A DNA stretch of 55,132 bases, from contig RPFO01000966.1 of the NCBI GenBank assembly GCA_009746045.1, forward strand, positions 1 to 55,132, given 5' to 3'. The notes under the pieces are model-generated. The model did not search any database, was not told where the DNA came from, and saw nothing but the letters and a program-made list of their open reading frames with translations. This DNA comes from Mesostigma viride (taxonomy: Eukaryota; Streptophyta; Mesostigmatophyceae; Mesostigmatales; Mesostigmataceae). The position numbers and the translations under genes were made by a program. This document shows, piece after piece, positions 15,839 to 24,359 of the stretch (the first letter of the stretch is position 1; each line of letters starts with the position of its first letter).

Positions 15839-18328
15839 TCATCTCGCCGTGAACGGACGAGCCACCGCTTTGCCTTTGTTGTTTCTCCCTCCCGCACTCT
15901 GGCCCCTTGTCCGAGTGGATCGATTATTCCCCTGAACCGCACCCCGGCCACTGGGCCCATTGGCCTGCTCATTCAATGATTGAAGCTTGGTAGTGGCCTG
16001 GTCTGGGCTGATTTCGGGGTACTTCTCCGTAATGGCCTCCACTATCTCTTTTTTTATATCTTCCTTTTGATTTGCTAAATACAAGAATGCGTTACCGTCG
16101 ATCTTCACGACGGTAACTGGTTTTCCACTCGCCAAACCTCTCGCTGATCTGATGCGGACGATATCCGATATCAACCTGATCTCTTGTCTAAACCGAGGAC
16201 CGTCCCAGTTATTCCAATTATTTCTTCCGTACTCGAGGATAAAGTCCTTCAACGCCTCGTCCGATACGTGGCGCCTAGTAGTGCCGGAACTTGTAGACGC
16301 CTCCCCGTTCGACGGCCCCGCGACATCTTGTGGCATGACTGGTTCGGCCATCGGGGATGTTGGAGGCGCCGCTGTCGAAGATCCCGTTGGCGGATAGTTG
16401 GCGGATAGCTGTTGACGGCCGACCATGGAAGAATCACCAAGCAAGTCTGCGGGTGTATTGACATGGGGCGTTGGCGACGACCCGTTCGTTTCTTCATTAC
16501 CGAGATGTGAAGATTCTCCGTTATCGAAATACGTCCTCGCCGCTTCATTCAATCTCCTACTAAACAACTCGTTAATGTCGATAGCCTTCCCTGGTAATAT
16601 GGTCCGTACACCGGGTTGATCGAAACGAATTGACTCAGATGGTGGGATAGATGGCGGACGTTCGAACACGATGACGATGCTGGGGTCGCCCTGTTCCAAT
16701 CTGTTCCTCGCGTCATCGCTTAACGTCTCCCAATCCCCTGCATTTGTGGGGACGCGCAAGCTGGATAAATTTAAGGCGGGGTCGAGCGTCGACGCTGCAG
16801 CCTCACCCCGATTGATCTCCTCCCACTCGCCCGTTTGGGGATCGTCAGGTTCATCGCCACCTCCACCCCCCTGGTCAACACGTGCCAAAGCCGACGCCGA
16901 CGGTGGCGGGAATGTATCTACCGTCATCCCGTCGGCCGATCCATTCTCTGGGACGTCAAAACCAGCGGAGTATGTTTCATCCTCTGGCACATCATCCACG
17001 GAAACAGCCTCGCCCGTTTGCGGTCTCCCGTTTACCGTCATCCCTCCATCTGGGGCGTCAACCCACGTACCATTAATAAACATCTGCGGTTTTCCTGCCG
17101 GTATGTCTCCCTCGTTGCCCACGGTGTATAACGGTAGTGCGCTATTGGCACCTGGCGTTTCATTATTCTGATCTGACTCTGTCCCGGGATGTACGACCGT
17201 TGACGAAATTTGACCAGGCATAGGAAGATTATGCGTATTCGCATCACTCAGAAGACTTTCGATGCGTCCCGGAGGCGACTGCGGCGACGGCCGGCCTGGC
17301 CGATCTGAATCTACGGTCTGAATCGTCCCGCCGTGCGTGACCGGACCTGTGCCCGTTGGGACTGGTGCGCCGAGTTGGCCGCCTTGTGATCCGGGTCGAC
17401 CGAGGCCACCGGGAAGAGGATACGGATTCGAATCACTCAGAAGACGTCCGACTGTGGGATCTCCGTCTTCATTACCCGTATCGTTTTGACCACCGGCACT
17501 CGCTCCTACCCCCTGGTCCGACCCGCCCATAGCCCCCGCACCTGTGCTTGTGTCTTGTCGAGGGAGACCATCGGCTTGTGGCGACGAAGCGGAACCATTC
17601 GCTTCGTCGGAACCATTCGCAATCCGAGGCCTTTTAGCACTTCCCGTCTGATCCGTTACCCGTTTTCTGCGATTCCTCATTTCTACAGCTTCCAATTCGT
17701 CTTGAGGGCGTGGTGGTTCCTGACCGGCGCCATCCGCTCCGGCTCCGTCTGCTTCGTTTCGTCCGAGCCCTCCGGGTTCGTGTTGCCCGTGTGGCTGTGC
17801 GCCCTGTGCACTCTGTGCACCGTTTTGTCCGGCATTGGGGCGCGCGCCGGGCCCCGAGGCGCCATCTTGCCCATTTTGCTGTGCGTCCTGTGCACCCTGT
17901 GCACCGTTTTGTCCGGCATCGGGGTCCGCGCCGCCCAACCACGTAAGGAGGAGAGGGCCCTGTTCCTGGCCCTGCCCCTGGCCCTGGCCCTGGCCCTGCC
18001 CCTGCCCCTGGCCCTGTCCAAAAGCGCCAGGAGCTGGAACTCTTGCGTCGTGAATGGTACCTCCGTGAAGACCTCCGACGTGAGCCATAAAGTCATAAAA
18101 GGCTCGATGAAAATCGCTATAATACGCCCCACTGATGTAGTCTTCGTCGGGGTCATCGTCTCCGCCGTCTCCGGCGCCTACCCCGCCTCCACCCCCCGCA
18201 GCCGCGCCTGGGGGGAGCGGATCGATCTTGTTTAGCGGCATTTCTGTTTTCCAGTACGGGTTGGCGCGACTGAGCGCCATGATGTGCTCGTATCGAACTT
18301 CTTTCGGAAAAACCGTCAGGAATGACAT
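15839..18328 (-). CDS. Large low-complexity repetitive protein
   Basis: 829 residues, unrecognised. A short ordered N-terminus (MSFLTVFPKEVRYEHIMALS) leads to a Gly/Asp stretch. Next come a Gly-Gln dipeptide run encoded by ccctgg-type hexamers (about 17,965-18,015) and two diverged 'AGQNGAQ...GAQ' blocks. Related elements 'RLLSDSNPYPLPGGLGRPG' and 'SLLSDANTHNLPMPGQI' follow in a long Pro/Gly/Ser/Thr region. A C-terminal ordered domain ('FILEYGRNNWNNWDGPRFRQ', 'VTVVKIDGNAFLYLANQK') ends in a basic tail. It may be a tegument-like or scaffold protein. The coding strand is supported by the long open frame and by ordered ends on this strand only. Confidence 0.65.
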   Translation of the reverse strand: MSFLTVFPKEVRYEHIMALSRANPYWKTEMPLNKIDPLPPGAAAGGGGGVGAGDGGDDDPDEDYISGAYYSDFHRAFYDFMAHVGGLHGGTIHDARVPAPGAFGQGQGQGQGQGQGQGQGQEQGPLLLTWLGGADPDAGQNGAQGAQDAQQNGQDGASGPGARPNAGQNGAQSAQGAQPHGQHEPGGLGRNEADGAGADGAGQEPPRPQDELEAVEMRNRRKRVTDQTGSAKRPRIANGSDEANGSASSPQADGLPRQDTSTGAGAMGGSDQGVGASAGGQNDTGNEDGDPTVGRLLSDSNPYPLPGGLGRPGSQGGQLGAPVPTGTGPVTHGGTIQTVDSDRPGRPSPQSPPGRIESLLSDANTHNLPMPGQISSTVVHPGTESDQNNETPGANSALPLYTVGNEGDIPAGKPQMFINGTWVDAPDGGMTVNGRPQTGEAVSVDDVPEDETYSAGFDVPENGSADGMTVDTFPPPSASALARVDQGGGGGDEPDDPQTGEWEEINRGEAAASTLDPALNLSSLRVPTNAGDWETLSDDARNRLEQGDPSIVIVFERPPSIPPSESIRFDQPGVRTILPGKAIDINELFSRRLNEAARTYFDNGESSHLGNEETNGSSPTPHVNTPADLLGDSSMVGRQQLSANYPPTGSSTAAPPTSPMAEPVMPQDVAGPSNGEASTSSGTTRRHVSDEALKDFILEYGRNNWNNWDGPRFRQEIRLISDIVRIRSARGLASGKPVTVVKIDGNAFLYLANQKEDIKKEIVEAITEKYPEISPDQATTKLQSLNEQANGPSGRGAVQGNNRSTRTRGQSAGGRNNKGKAVARPFTAR

Positions 18329-18358
18329 GATACCATGATCCTACCATGAACGGCCATT

Positions 18359-18697
18359 TTATTTCGCGTAATTGCCGCCCAGCGGTTTCAAGTCCGCGGT
18401 GCTTCCGCCTCCGCCCGCCATCGGCGGTGACCCGAACCCGTGCTGAGGGTGCGCGACGGCCACGACTTGCGTGCCGTCCGTCTTCACGACGGATTTCAAA
18501 AGGAAGTATATCCCGGTCACCAACAACGATACGTCTACGCGCTCGACGGCCTTGTAGGCCGCCGAAAAGATGACGAAAGCCTTGAAAATGTCGACGTCTA
18601 TGTTGTAATCGTCCAATAATGCAAAGGATACCAATGAAGCCAGGACGTGGGTTACCGATTTCAACAAGTCTTGCCCCAGCTTGATGTTCGAATCCAT
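18359..18697 (-). CDS. Small membrane protein, unknown
   Basis: 112 residues from ATG 18697 (MDSNIKLGQDLLKSVTHVLA). It has two hydrophobic stretches, 'LASLVSFALLDDYNIDVDIF' (weak) and 'VSLLVTGIYFLLKSVV' (strong), then a Gly-rich tail. An alternative non-ATG start at 18712 lies in the AT-rich upstream region. No family recognised. Confidence 0.6.
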   Translation of the reverse strand: MDSNIKLGQDLLKSVTHVLASLVSFALLDDYNIDVDIFKAFVIFSAAYKAVERVDVSLLVTGIYFLLKSVVKTDGTQVVAVAHPQHGFGSPPMAGGGGSTADLKPLGGNYAK

Positions 18698-18776
18698 GTG
18701 TGGCGTATACAATTGGTTGATAGAAATTTACTTTTTACTATATTTGAAATACAAGTCACTCCCTCGTTAAGTTGAC

Positions 18777-18849
18777 TTTCCCGCCTTTTTCTCACGACAG
18801 TGGCCACGTAGGCGTTGGATGCAGTGCGCCGCCATCAAGCTTTCCCGCC
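18777..18849 (+). promoter_or_regulatory. Two E2F-like sites (TTTCCCGCC) upstream of the D5 helicase gene
   Basis: The sequence ctttcccgccttttt occurs at 18776-18790 and again at 18840-18854. TTTCCCGCC matches the E2F/DP consensus TTTSSCGC exactly. The sites lie 137 and 73 bases before the D5 ATG. The same core occurs as an array before the primase. Matching motifs are seen; E2F binding is inferred. Confidence 0.55.
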
Positions 18850-18913
18850 TTTTTGCACAGCGCGTGTCCGCGTGAAGAGAGCTATATTTTTTGCCTTTCT
18901 ACCATAGACAGAC

Positions 18914-21154
18914 ATGCGCCCCTCGAAACGCGTGAGAAAGATGGCGGAGTTCGTGGATATGGAGGCGGCCCACTCGGGAGACGAGACGAGCGAGGGGGGC
19001 GACGACGACGGGGGGTCGAGCATGAGGGACTTTATCGACGACGGTCCATTAGACGACGACGAGGCGCAGTTTCCGCGCATGATGGAGGATAGCCAGAGTC
19101 AGAGCGCGCACGGAGCTGGACCGTCGAGAGCTCACGGCGAACCTTCCGGACCTTCTTCGTCTCACTCCTTCCCTGTGCGCGCGGCGTCGCCGGGAGCGAT
19201 CCCCGACGGGCTGGGCGCGGAGTTCCGGAGGCGACTCGGGGACAGCAACGACCGCGTGAACTTCTTGTTCGAACTTCCCGGCAAGAGCGACAACGAGATC
19301 GTGGCCCTGCTGGATATGGTGAGCACGCACGTGGTGGAATGCTCGTATACCGACTTGCTCGCGGACCTGTTCGGCCTGGCCGTGCGCGGGCCCGGGGACA
19401 TCGAGGCTTCGTTGCTCACGAACTCGTGGACGAGGTTGGTGACGGCGGTGCCCATCGACCTGCACGGGTCCGTGATCGATTGCAACACGTCCGCCATGAC
19501 GAGACTGCACGGGCTGTTGGGGCAGGTGGAAGAGCGGATGTTGGTGAACTACCGCGACACTCTGAACACGGCCATCTCCCGCGTGTTTTCCATCCGCGAG
19601 GTCTTGTGCACTTTGCTGGAGTCGAGGATGGACGCGAGACAGATGGCGTCCATCCCCAACTCTGTCATCCGTCTCACCAGCGGGAACCTCGACGTGAACG
19701 ACTTCCAGAGGTTGCTGATCCTCATCACGAACCTGTGGAAGCTGGAGGGTTTGCGCCGTGGGCCGGAGGGGGACGAGAACGTCTACAAGCAGCACGTGGA
19801 CGCGAACGGGAACAAGACGCACTACTGGAAAAAGGTGTCCACGATTCTGCAGTGGATTTCGGACAGCACGGACATGGAGGCGTCGGTGGCGGCGTGGCGA
19901 CTGGTAACGAGGAACGGAGGGGTGAAGAAGACGGTGGTGGATTACATCAAGGAGGCATCGGCGCGCGAGTTCCCCATCATCCCCCGAGATCGGCACCTGT
20001 TTTCGTTCCGCAACGGCGTGCTGAGTACCGACAAGGACAGGTTTTTTGAGTGGTCGTCGGACGATCTGGTGGAGGAGATGGGGTCGTGCAGGTACTTCGA
20101 CGACATCGACATGGACGAGAGGCTGTTCGAGGAGGGGAAGTACAGGGGGGACTTCATGACGGGGGACTGGTTCGACATCCCGACGGAGGCGGTCGACAAG
20201 ATCCTAAACGACCAGGGGTACACGGAGGCGATCAAGCGCCCCTTCTGGGCCCTGGCTCTGGGTCGGATGTTGTATGCGTTGAAGGAGATGGACCGTTTCG
20301 AGGTGATGGTGTTTCTGAAGGGCATCGGCGGGTCCGGTAAGTCGACTCTCGTGCGCATCATCGAGCTCATCTTCAAGGAGGAGGCCGGCGTGATCGCCAA
20401 CAACATCGAGGCTCTCTTCGGACTGTCGCAGCACAAGGACAAGTACGCGATATACAGCTACGAGCTCAACGACAAGTTCAACCTTTCTCAAGCCGATTGG
20501 CTGTCGCTGGTGAGCGGGGAGAAGATGAGCATGGCGCAGAAACACAAGGACGCGGTCACTCGCCCGTGGACGGCCCCCTTCCTGGCGGCCGGCAACAAGA
20601 TGTTCTGCACGGGGGACAACGCCAACCAGATCCTGCGGCGTCTTCTGATCTTCCCGTTCGACAACAAGCCGGTGGGTGGACAGGACACTCTGTTGGAGCG
20701 CCGCATCGAGAAGGATATCGCGAAGATCATCGTCAAGGCGAACCGGGCGTACAGGAGCTTCGTCGAGTACGTGGGCTCGAGGTGCGTCCACGACTGCCTC
20801 CCCGAGTGGTTCTCCCAGCAACGACGCAAGGCGCAGGAGGCGTCGAACCCGCTCATCACCTTCCTGCTGCACGTCTCGTGGGTGGAGACGGGGCCGGACA
20901 AGTACTGCCCGTGGGAGGAGTTCCAGCGTCGATTCAACGAGTGGAATCGCCAGCGCGACCCGCGATCGCGCGTGGTGTTCGAGGAGGACTTCTACAAGCA
21001 CATCTTCACGGACTTCGGCATCCGCGTGGTCTTCGAGAGGGTGCGCAAGCGCTATCCGGTGGACTGCGGCCCTATCGTTCGCTCGTTTTACGTGTACGGG
21101 GTTGATTTCGACAACAACCGGGTGGAGTTTGCAGGCATGACTCACAATGACTGA
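18914..21154 (+). CDS. D5-type SF3 helicase-ATPase
   Basis: 746 residues; the replicative helicase and packaging-independent ATPase of this virus phylum. An acidic disordered N-terminus (about 1-100) precedes a helical D5_N-type region ('SVAAWRLVTRNGG', 'HLFSFRNGVLSTDKDRFFEW'). The SF3 motifs follow: Walker A 'FLKGIGGSGKSTL' about 468-480; Walker B region 'YAIYSYELNDKF'; motif C 'WTAPFLAAGNKMF' with the sensor asparagine; and an arginine-finger region 'NQILRRLLIFPFD'. The C-terminal DNA-binding domain ends about residue 740. No AEP primase motifs are present; the primase is a separate gene at 28697, whereas many relatives fuse the two. Two E2F-like sites sit upstream. Confidence 0.9.
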   Translation: MRPSKRVRKMAEFVDMEAAHSGDETSEGGDDDGGSSMRDFIDDGPLDDDEAQFPRMMEDSQSQSAHGAGPSRAHGEPSGPSSSHSFPVRAASPGAIPDGLGAEFRRRLGDSNDRVNFLFELPGKSDNEIVALLDMVSTHVVECSYTDLLADLFGLAVRGPGDIEASLLTNSWTRLVTAVPIDLHGSVIDCNTSAMTRLHGLLGQVEERMLVNYRDTLNTAISRVFSIREVLCTLLESRMDARQMASIPNSVIRLTSGNLDVNDFQRLLILITNLWKLEGLRRGPEGDENVYKQHVDANGNKTHYWKKVSTILQWISDSTDMEASVAAWRLVTRNGGVKKTVVDYIKEASAREFPIIPRDRHLFSFRNGVLSTDKDRFFEWSSDDLVEEMGSCRYFDDIDMDERLFEEGKYRGDFMTGDWFDIPTEAVDKILNDQGYTEAIKRPFWALALGRMLYALKEMDRFEVMVFLKGIGGSGKSTLVRIIELIFKEEAGVIANNIEALFGLSQHKDKYAIYSYELNDKFNLSQADWLSLVSGEKMSMAQKHKDAVTRPWTAPFLAAGNKMFCTGDNANQILRRLLIFPFDNKPVGGQDTLLERRIEKDIAKIIVKANRAYRSFVEYVGSRCVHDCLPEWFSQQRRKAQEASNPLITFLLHVSWVETGPDKYCPWEEFQRRFNEWNRQRDPRSRVVFEEDFYKHIFTDFGIRVVFERVRKRYPVDCGPIVRSFYVYGVDFDNNRVEFAGMTHND

Positions 21155-21311
21155 GCGCCATGCGCGCCACCTCTTGGACGTCACTCAACGTCAACTGGCT
21201 GCGAGGGTCGATGGATTTGATGTAATCCAGGATCTGCTGGTGGCAATCCCGAGTCGTGTCCTGGTCGTCGTCCAGGAACCTCGTGTGAGCGCGCGTCATG
21301 ACTCCTATCAT
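21072..21311 (-). CDS. Small unknown protein
   Basis: 79 residues from ATG 21311 (MIGVMTRAHTRFLDDDQDTT), with a helical core ('QQILDYIKSIDPRSQLTLSD'). The last 83 bases overlap the end of the D5 gene in antisense, and the terminal residues may be a shadow. It is divergent from the gene at 21349 across an AT-rich gap (gcaaataaaaataagatc). Kept because the ordered part lies outside the D5 gene. Confidence 0.45.
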   Translation of the reverse strand: MIGVMTRAHTRFLDDDQDTTRDCHQQILDYIKSIDPRSQLTLSDVQEVARMALSHCESCLQTPPGCCRNQPRTRKTSER

Positions 21312-21348
21312 CCGCAAATAAAAATAAGATCGGGAGTTATACGCGAAC

Positions 21349-21642
21349 ATGACGATGATCGCATACAACCGCATCGTGTCGTCCCAGACTACTCCCGAAG
21401 TGTCCCTCTACAGGAGCGGTCCGGTTCACCAGGTCGTTCCTACGACGTCCCCTCCCCTGGGCCCCTGGGGGTCCGTGAACTACGACCAGCCGCAGGAGTC
21501 GGCGCGCGGCCGGTGCGCGTACGCGAACGACCTGTTCTGTTCCGTGGGCCTCAGCACCTACACTCCATCTGGCATGACAGACGTATTCTCGCAAATCCTT
21601 CTAGGTCTTTTGGTCGTTGCTCTAGTTAGTTACCGCCCTTGA
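21349..21642 (+). CDS. Small tail-anchored membrane protein
   Basis: 97 residues. A Pro/Ser-rich extended part contains 'SPPLGPWGSVNYDQPQES' and two cysteines. A C-terminal hydrophobic helix 'FSQILLGLLVVALVSYRP' is typical of tail-anchored proteins. No family recognised. The leader contains aaataaaaataag, and the 3' end overlaps the convergent minus-strand gene by 21 bases. Confidence 0.6.
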   Translation: MTMIAYNRIVSSQTTPEVSLYRSGPVHQVVPTTSPPLGPWGSVNYDQPQESARGRCAYANDLFCSVGLSTYTPSGMTDVFSQILLGLLVVALVSYRP

Positions 21643-22008
21643 GAGGTTGAGCCTCATTTTGCGCAGGGCGTCTCTTGCTTCCTGCGAGATGCCAGTGTCT
21701 TTCTTAGGTCGTGACGCTTGCTTTACCGGGCCCCACTCGACGTACATGTGATTGGTGCCTACAAGTTTGACGCGGAATCCTCGGCGCACTAGGCGCTTGC
21801 CGATCTTCAAGAGGATGTCTTGGGGGTCGTAGATCGGCAGCCCGAATTGGTACGTCGGTATCGTGTAAAAAAGAAACAGACGCCCTTGTTGGGATACCGT
21901 CTTGATATAATTTTCAATGCTGATCATGAACTTGTTTTCCACTATGTTTTTACCGGCCTGAGCCGCGAGCACAAAGTTGTGCGCCTTTTGGGCGGTTAAA
22001 CGGCTCAT
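21622..22008 (-). CDS. Conserved giant-virus protein (DUF5759-like)
   Basis: 128 residues. The pattern 'FLFYTIPTYQFGLPIYDPQD' about 45-64, then 'RLVRRGFRVKLVGTNHMYVE' about 73-92 and a Trp, matches a small family found across these viruses. I place it tentatively in DUF5759, whose members often accompany virion genes. Function unknown. The C-terminus is basic. The start is ATG 22008, beside a TATA-like run in the 38 bp gap to the divergent gene at 22047. Confidence 0.6.
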   Translation of the reverse strand: MSRLTAQKAHNFVLAAQAGKNIVENKFMISIENYIKTVSQQGRLFLFYTIPTYQFGLPIYDPQDILLKIGKRLVRRGFRVKLVGTNHMYVEWGPVKQASRPKKDTGISQEARDALRKMRLNLSRAVTN

Positions 22009-22046
22009 AATATAAGACTCTACATTATTACCATAATCCCGCGAAC
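22009..22046. promoter_or_regulatory. Divergent promoter, AT-rich
   Basis: This 38 bp gap holds taatataagactctacatta and lies between two start codons in opposite directions. It is another example of a compact bidirectional TATA-like promoter in this window. Confidence 0.4.
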
Positions 22047-22580
22047 ATGACTACGGATCCGACGGGGATCGCCATGTACGTGAAGGCGGACGAGGCTCGG
22101 ATCGCTTTCATCCGCCTTCCATCGAAATACGATTTCTCCGTCATCCGAGGCATGATGCCGAACGTGCAGCTCGTAGACATATGGAAACCGCCCACGGCAC
22201 CCAAGTTCGAGGGCAAATCGATCGGATTTTATGTGGGAGGGGACGTGAGCGTCCGCAACGTGTTGGCCGGCAACATGCTGAACGATCCGTGCATATTCGG
22301 CGACGTGATGCTACTGAAGACGGAAGACTTGGAAGGCTCGACTTTCACCCGAGTGCTGCCTTTTACCGATCGAGACGGAGTTCTTCTGCTGAGGATGCAC
22401 AAGAACGCGTGGGTCCAATGCATGTGTGACCCCGATCCCGAAGTGGTCGCGAGCTACATGTTCGACCAATACGTGTGTCGGGTGTGCGGCAAGACGTACA
22501 TATCGTTGAACGCGACCGACGATATCTGCATGTGCTCCATGACGGTGACGCCCCCCGCGGCACCCGCAGACTACCCGTGA
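22047..22580 (+). CDS. Putative zinc-binding protein, unknown
   Basis: 177 residues. The first 130 look folded and beta-rich ('IGFYVGGDVSVRNVLAGNML'). The C-terminus has 'CMC' about 128-130, 'CRVCGKTYISLNATDDICMC' about 147-166, giving CxxC/CxC pairs that suggest one zinc ribbon. No family recognised. The strict coding bias and AT-rich divergent promoter support a real gene. Confidence 0.65.
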   Translation: MTTDPTGIAMYVKADEARIAFIRLPSKYDFSVIRGMMPNVQLVDIWKPPTAPKFEGKSIGFYVGGDVSVRNVLAGNMLNDPCIFGDVMLLKTEDLEGSTFTRVLPFTDRDGVLLLRMHKNAWVQCMCDPDPEVVASYMFDQYVCRVCGKTYISLNATDDICMCSMTVTPPAAPADYP

Positions 22581-22582
22581 TT

Positions 22583-22777
22583 TTATTCTGCTCGTGAATG
22601 TATACGCCTAATGGGAGCCGTTGTCAGCGTGGCGGCAGCCGTCAACAGGATGAACCCCGCCAACAAGGGGTACACACCGTCGAGTGTTGATCGCGCGGAT
22701 GATAAGAAAAAATTGATTATTGCGACATCCGTGATACAATTCGTCATAATATTAATATGTGTCATACTCGCCGCCAT
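22583..22777 (-). CDS. Small two-segment membrane protein
   Basis: 64 residues from ATG 22777 (MAASMTHINIM), or 70 from ATG 22795. Two hydrophobic segments: 'INIMTNCITDVAIINFFLS' and 'VYPLLAGFILLTAAATLTTA'. Unrecognised. Its stop lies 2 bases beyond the convergent upstream gene's stop. The AT-rich gap 22778-22805 serves it and the next gene. Confidence 0.55.
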   Translation of the reverse strand: MAASMTHINIMTNCITDVAIINFFLSSARSTLDGVYPLLAGFILLTAAATLTTAPIRRIHSRAE

Positions 22778-22805
22778 GGTCAAATAATCTCGCATTCATA
22801 AGTAA

Positions 22806-22988
22806 ATGACTTTCGAGTACGTCGACGACGAAGAAAGACTGAGACAGCAAGAGAGGTATTTTACGCTAGCGGCCGTGTTCTGCGCCCTGGGCGTCGTCGT
22901 GACGCTTTACTGCTGGAAGTGTAAGCAGACACAGCTTCAGGCAGGGGGCGTATCGATGCCCTCGACGGGTTGCATGTTGTGCGGTTGA
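22806..22988 (+). CDS. Very small membrane protein
   Basis: 60 residues: acidic N-terminus (MTFEYVDDEERLRQQERYF), one hydrophobic helix 'LAAVFCALGVVVTLYCW', and a cysteine-containing tail (CWKCKQ, CMLCG) whose two CxxC pairs could bind zinc or form disulfides. The last 52 bases overlap the convergent gene at 22937. Confidence 0.55.
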   Translation: MTFEYVDDEERLRQQERYFTLAAVFCALGVVVTLYCWKCKQTQLQAGGVSMPSTGCMLCG

Positions 22989-23692
22989 GATCCCTCCTCC
23001 TCCTCGTCGCGGACCACTTCCATGGACGAGGACTCGATGGTGACCGTTGTCGGTTTGGCGACGTCGATCTGCATGGGTCCGGCGTCCCCTCTCATACCGG
23101 CCTCCTTCGTCTCCTTGATGCGCTGTTCGTTGAAATTCTTGTACTTCACGCGGTCGCTGTGGTATTTCTCCATGATTTTGTCAAGCCGTTCGTCGGCGTA
23201 ACGATGCCGAATCTCGCCCCGGATGTCGTCGGGAAGGGGCAACACGAGCCAATTGTACATGGAAACCACGAAAATGTCGAAGTAGGGGTCGGCGTCCATG
23301 AGCTTCCTCGCGTGATCCGAGGCAGTCGCCTCGTCCGCAAACACCCCGCGCACCTTGAGAGCCATGTTCGTGGATCTCGGAGGGACCACCATGCTCACGA
23401 CGGCGTACACCTGCCCCGCCACGTGCAGGTGTTCCGGGTCCGGCGCGGCCTTGATCTCGGTCTTCGGCACGGGATCGTCGCTGTTCGCGGATTCGTCCTT
23501 ACTCGGCGCCTGGATGCCTTCGGACGCGACCTCCGTCGTGCTCGGCTCGATGGTGATCGTCTGTGGGCGGACGACGGGGACGGGACTCGACTCCTCTCCT
23601 GGCATGACGCCAGTCGCCTGGTACTTCGCGTGCTCCTCCTCCGACAAGAAGATGGGGGCGCCGACGGAGACGTTCATGTGCTTCCCCGCCAT
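22937..23692 (-). CDS. DUF5832-like conserved giant-virus protein
   Basis: 251 residues. The middle 'HVAGQVYAVVSMVVPP', 'MALKVRGVFADEATASDHAR' and 'DADPYFDIFVVSMYNWLVLP', about residues 90-160, is the recurrent pattern of a family found in most nucleocytoplasmic viruses (DUF5832 by my recollection). The flanks are low-complexity Pro/Glu/Ser-rich. The N-terminal and C-terminal tails both contain a 'TIE' segment ('QTITIEPSTTEVASE', 'TTVTIESSSMEVV'), an internal repeat. Function is unknown; members are often abundant in virions. Confidence 0.68.
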   Translation of the reverse strand: MAGKHMNVSVGAPIFLSEEEHAKYQATGVMPGEESSPVPVVRPQTITIEPSTTEVASEGIQAPSKDESANSDDPVPKTEIKAAPDPEHLHVAGQVYAVVSMVVPPRSTNMALKVRGVFADEATASDHARKLMDADPYFDIFVVSMYNWLVLPLPDDIRGEIRHRYADERLDKIMEKYHSDRVKYKNFNEQRIKETKEAGMRGDAGPMQIDVAKPTTVTIESSSMEVVRDEEEEGSQPHNMQPVEGIDTPPA

Positions 23693-23748
23693 GGTCGCGC
23701 GTGTTGAAATTCACAAAGAAACATTTTTCGCTGATCTCAACGAACCCC

Positions 23749-24330
23749 TCACGTAATGATATAGTCATAGTAAATCGGCTGGGACTTGTTGCGCAGGCTT
23801 TCCACCGTGTATTCTTGGTACGGTATGATCGAGTCCTTGAGCGTCTTATCGCCGAACATGATGTCCACGTACCGCTGGTGGCTAGGCGAAGGCCGATATT
23901 TGTCGGCGGTATCGGCGAGACGTTTGGACGCTTCGTAATTCAATCTCTTCACGATATCGAACTTCGCGTCGCACTCCCCCTCTTTGGTCAGACGGCGTTC
24001 GTACAGTTTGATGTCCGGTTTCGAGTCGTATGCGAACTTCAGCGCGGCCGCGACGTCGTACGCGGGGATATCGGTCTTCAATTCGCAATTGAGGCGGAAC
24101 GTGAGTCTTTCGATGTTCTTTTTGGACAGCAACAATCGGAATATGGGAAAAAGCGAGTCGCCCAACTGCCGGCTATCCGCTCTGTCGAAACCGGACATAC
24201 CCCCGCCCAGAAAATCGGCGTACGACGTGTACCGTTCCGCGTTCGTGGTCGCCGTATCCGTTTGTTCCTGGACCTGTTGCTGGAGCCGTTTCTTGCTTTG
24301 TTCGCGTTGGTACTGCGTCACGTTCAGCAT
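23749..24330 (-). CDS. Unknown protein
   Basis: 193 residues from ATG 24330. A Gln/Arg-rich coiled-coil N-terminus ('QREQSKKRLQQQVQEQ') leads to a folded-looking core ('LFPIFRLLLSKKNIERLTFR', 'YDVAAALKFAYDSKPDIKLY') and 'IPYQEYTVESLRNKSQPIYY' at the end. No family recognised. It diverges from the resolvase gene with only 29 bases between start codons. Confidence 0.65.
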   Translation of the reverse strand: MLNVTQYQREQSKKRLQQQVQEQTDTATTNAERYTSYADFLGGGMSGFDRADSRQLGDSLFPIFRLLLSKKNIERLTFRLNCELKTDIPAYDVAAALKFAYDSKPDIKLYERRLTKEGECDAKFDIVKRLNYEASKRLADTADKYRPSPSHQRYVDIMFGDKTLKDSIIPYQEYTVESLRNKSQPIYYDYIIT

Positions 24331-24359
24331 CACAACTACCTCATGGTTATATAAAGAAA
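24331..24359. promoter_or_regulatory. Minimal divergent promoter with TATA-like element
   Basis: The 29 bp between opposite ATGs contains ttatataaagaaa immediately before the resolvase start. It is the shortest divergent promoter in the window. The core atataaa recurs before the fibre-like genes at 37,658 and 38,559. Confidence 0.45.

Noticed and set aside
17710-18235. Plus-strand hydrophobic frames over the 829-residue gene
   Set aside because: They are antisense of Gly-Gln hexamer repeats and lack ordered sequence.
19049-21184. Long minus-strand frames opposite the D5 gene
   Set aside because: His/Val/Arg-rich composition typical of antisense shadows in GC-rich DNA; no motifs.
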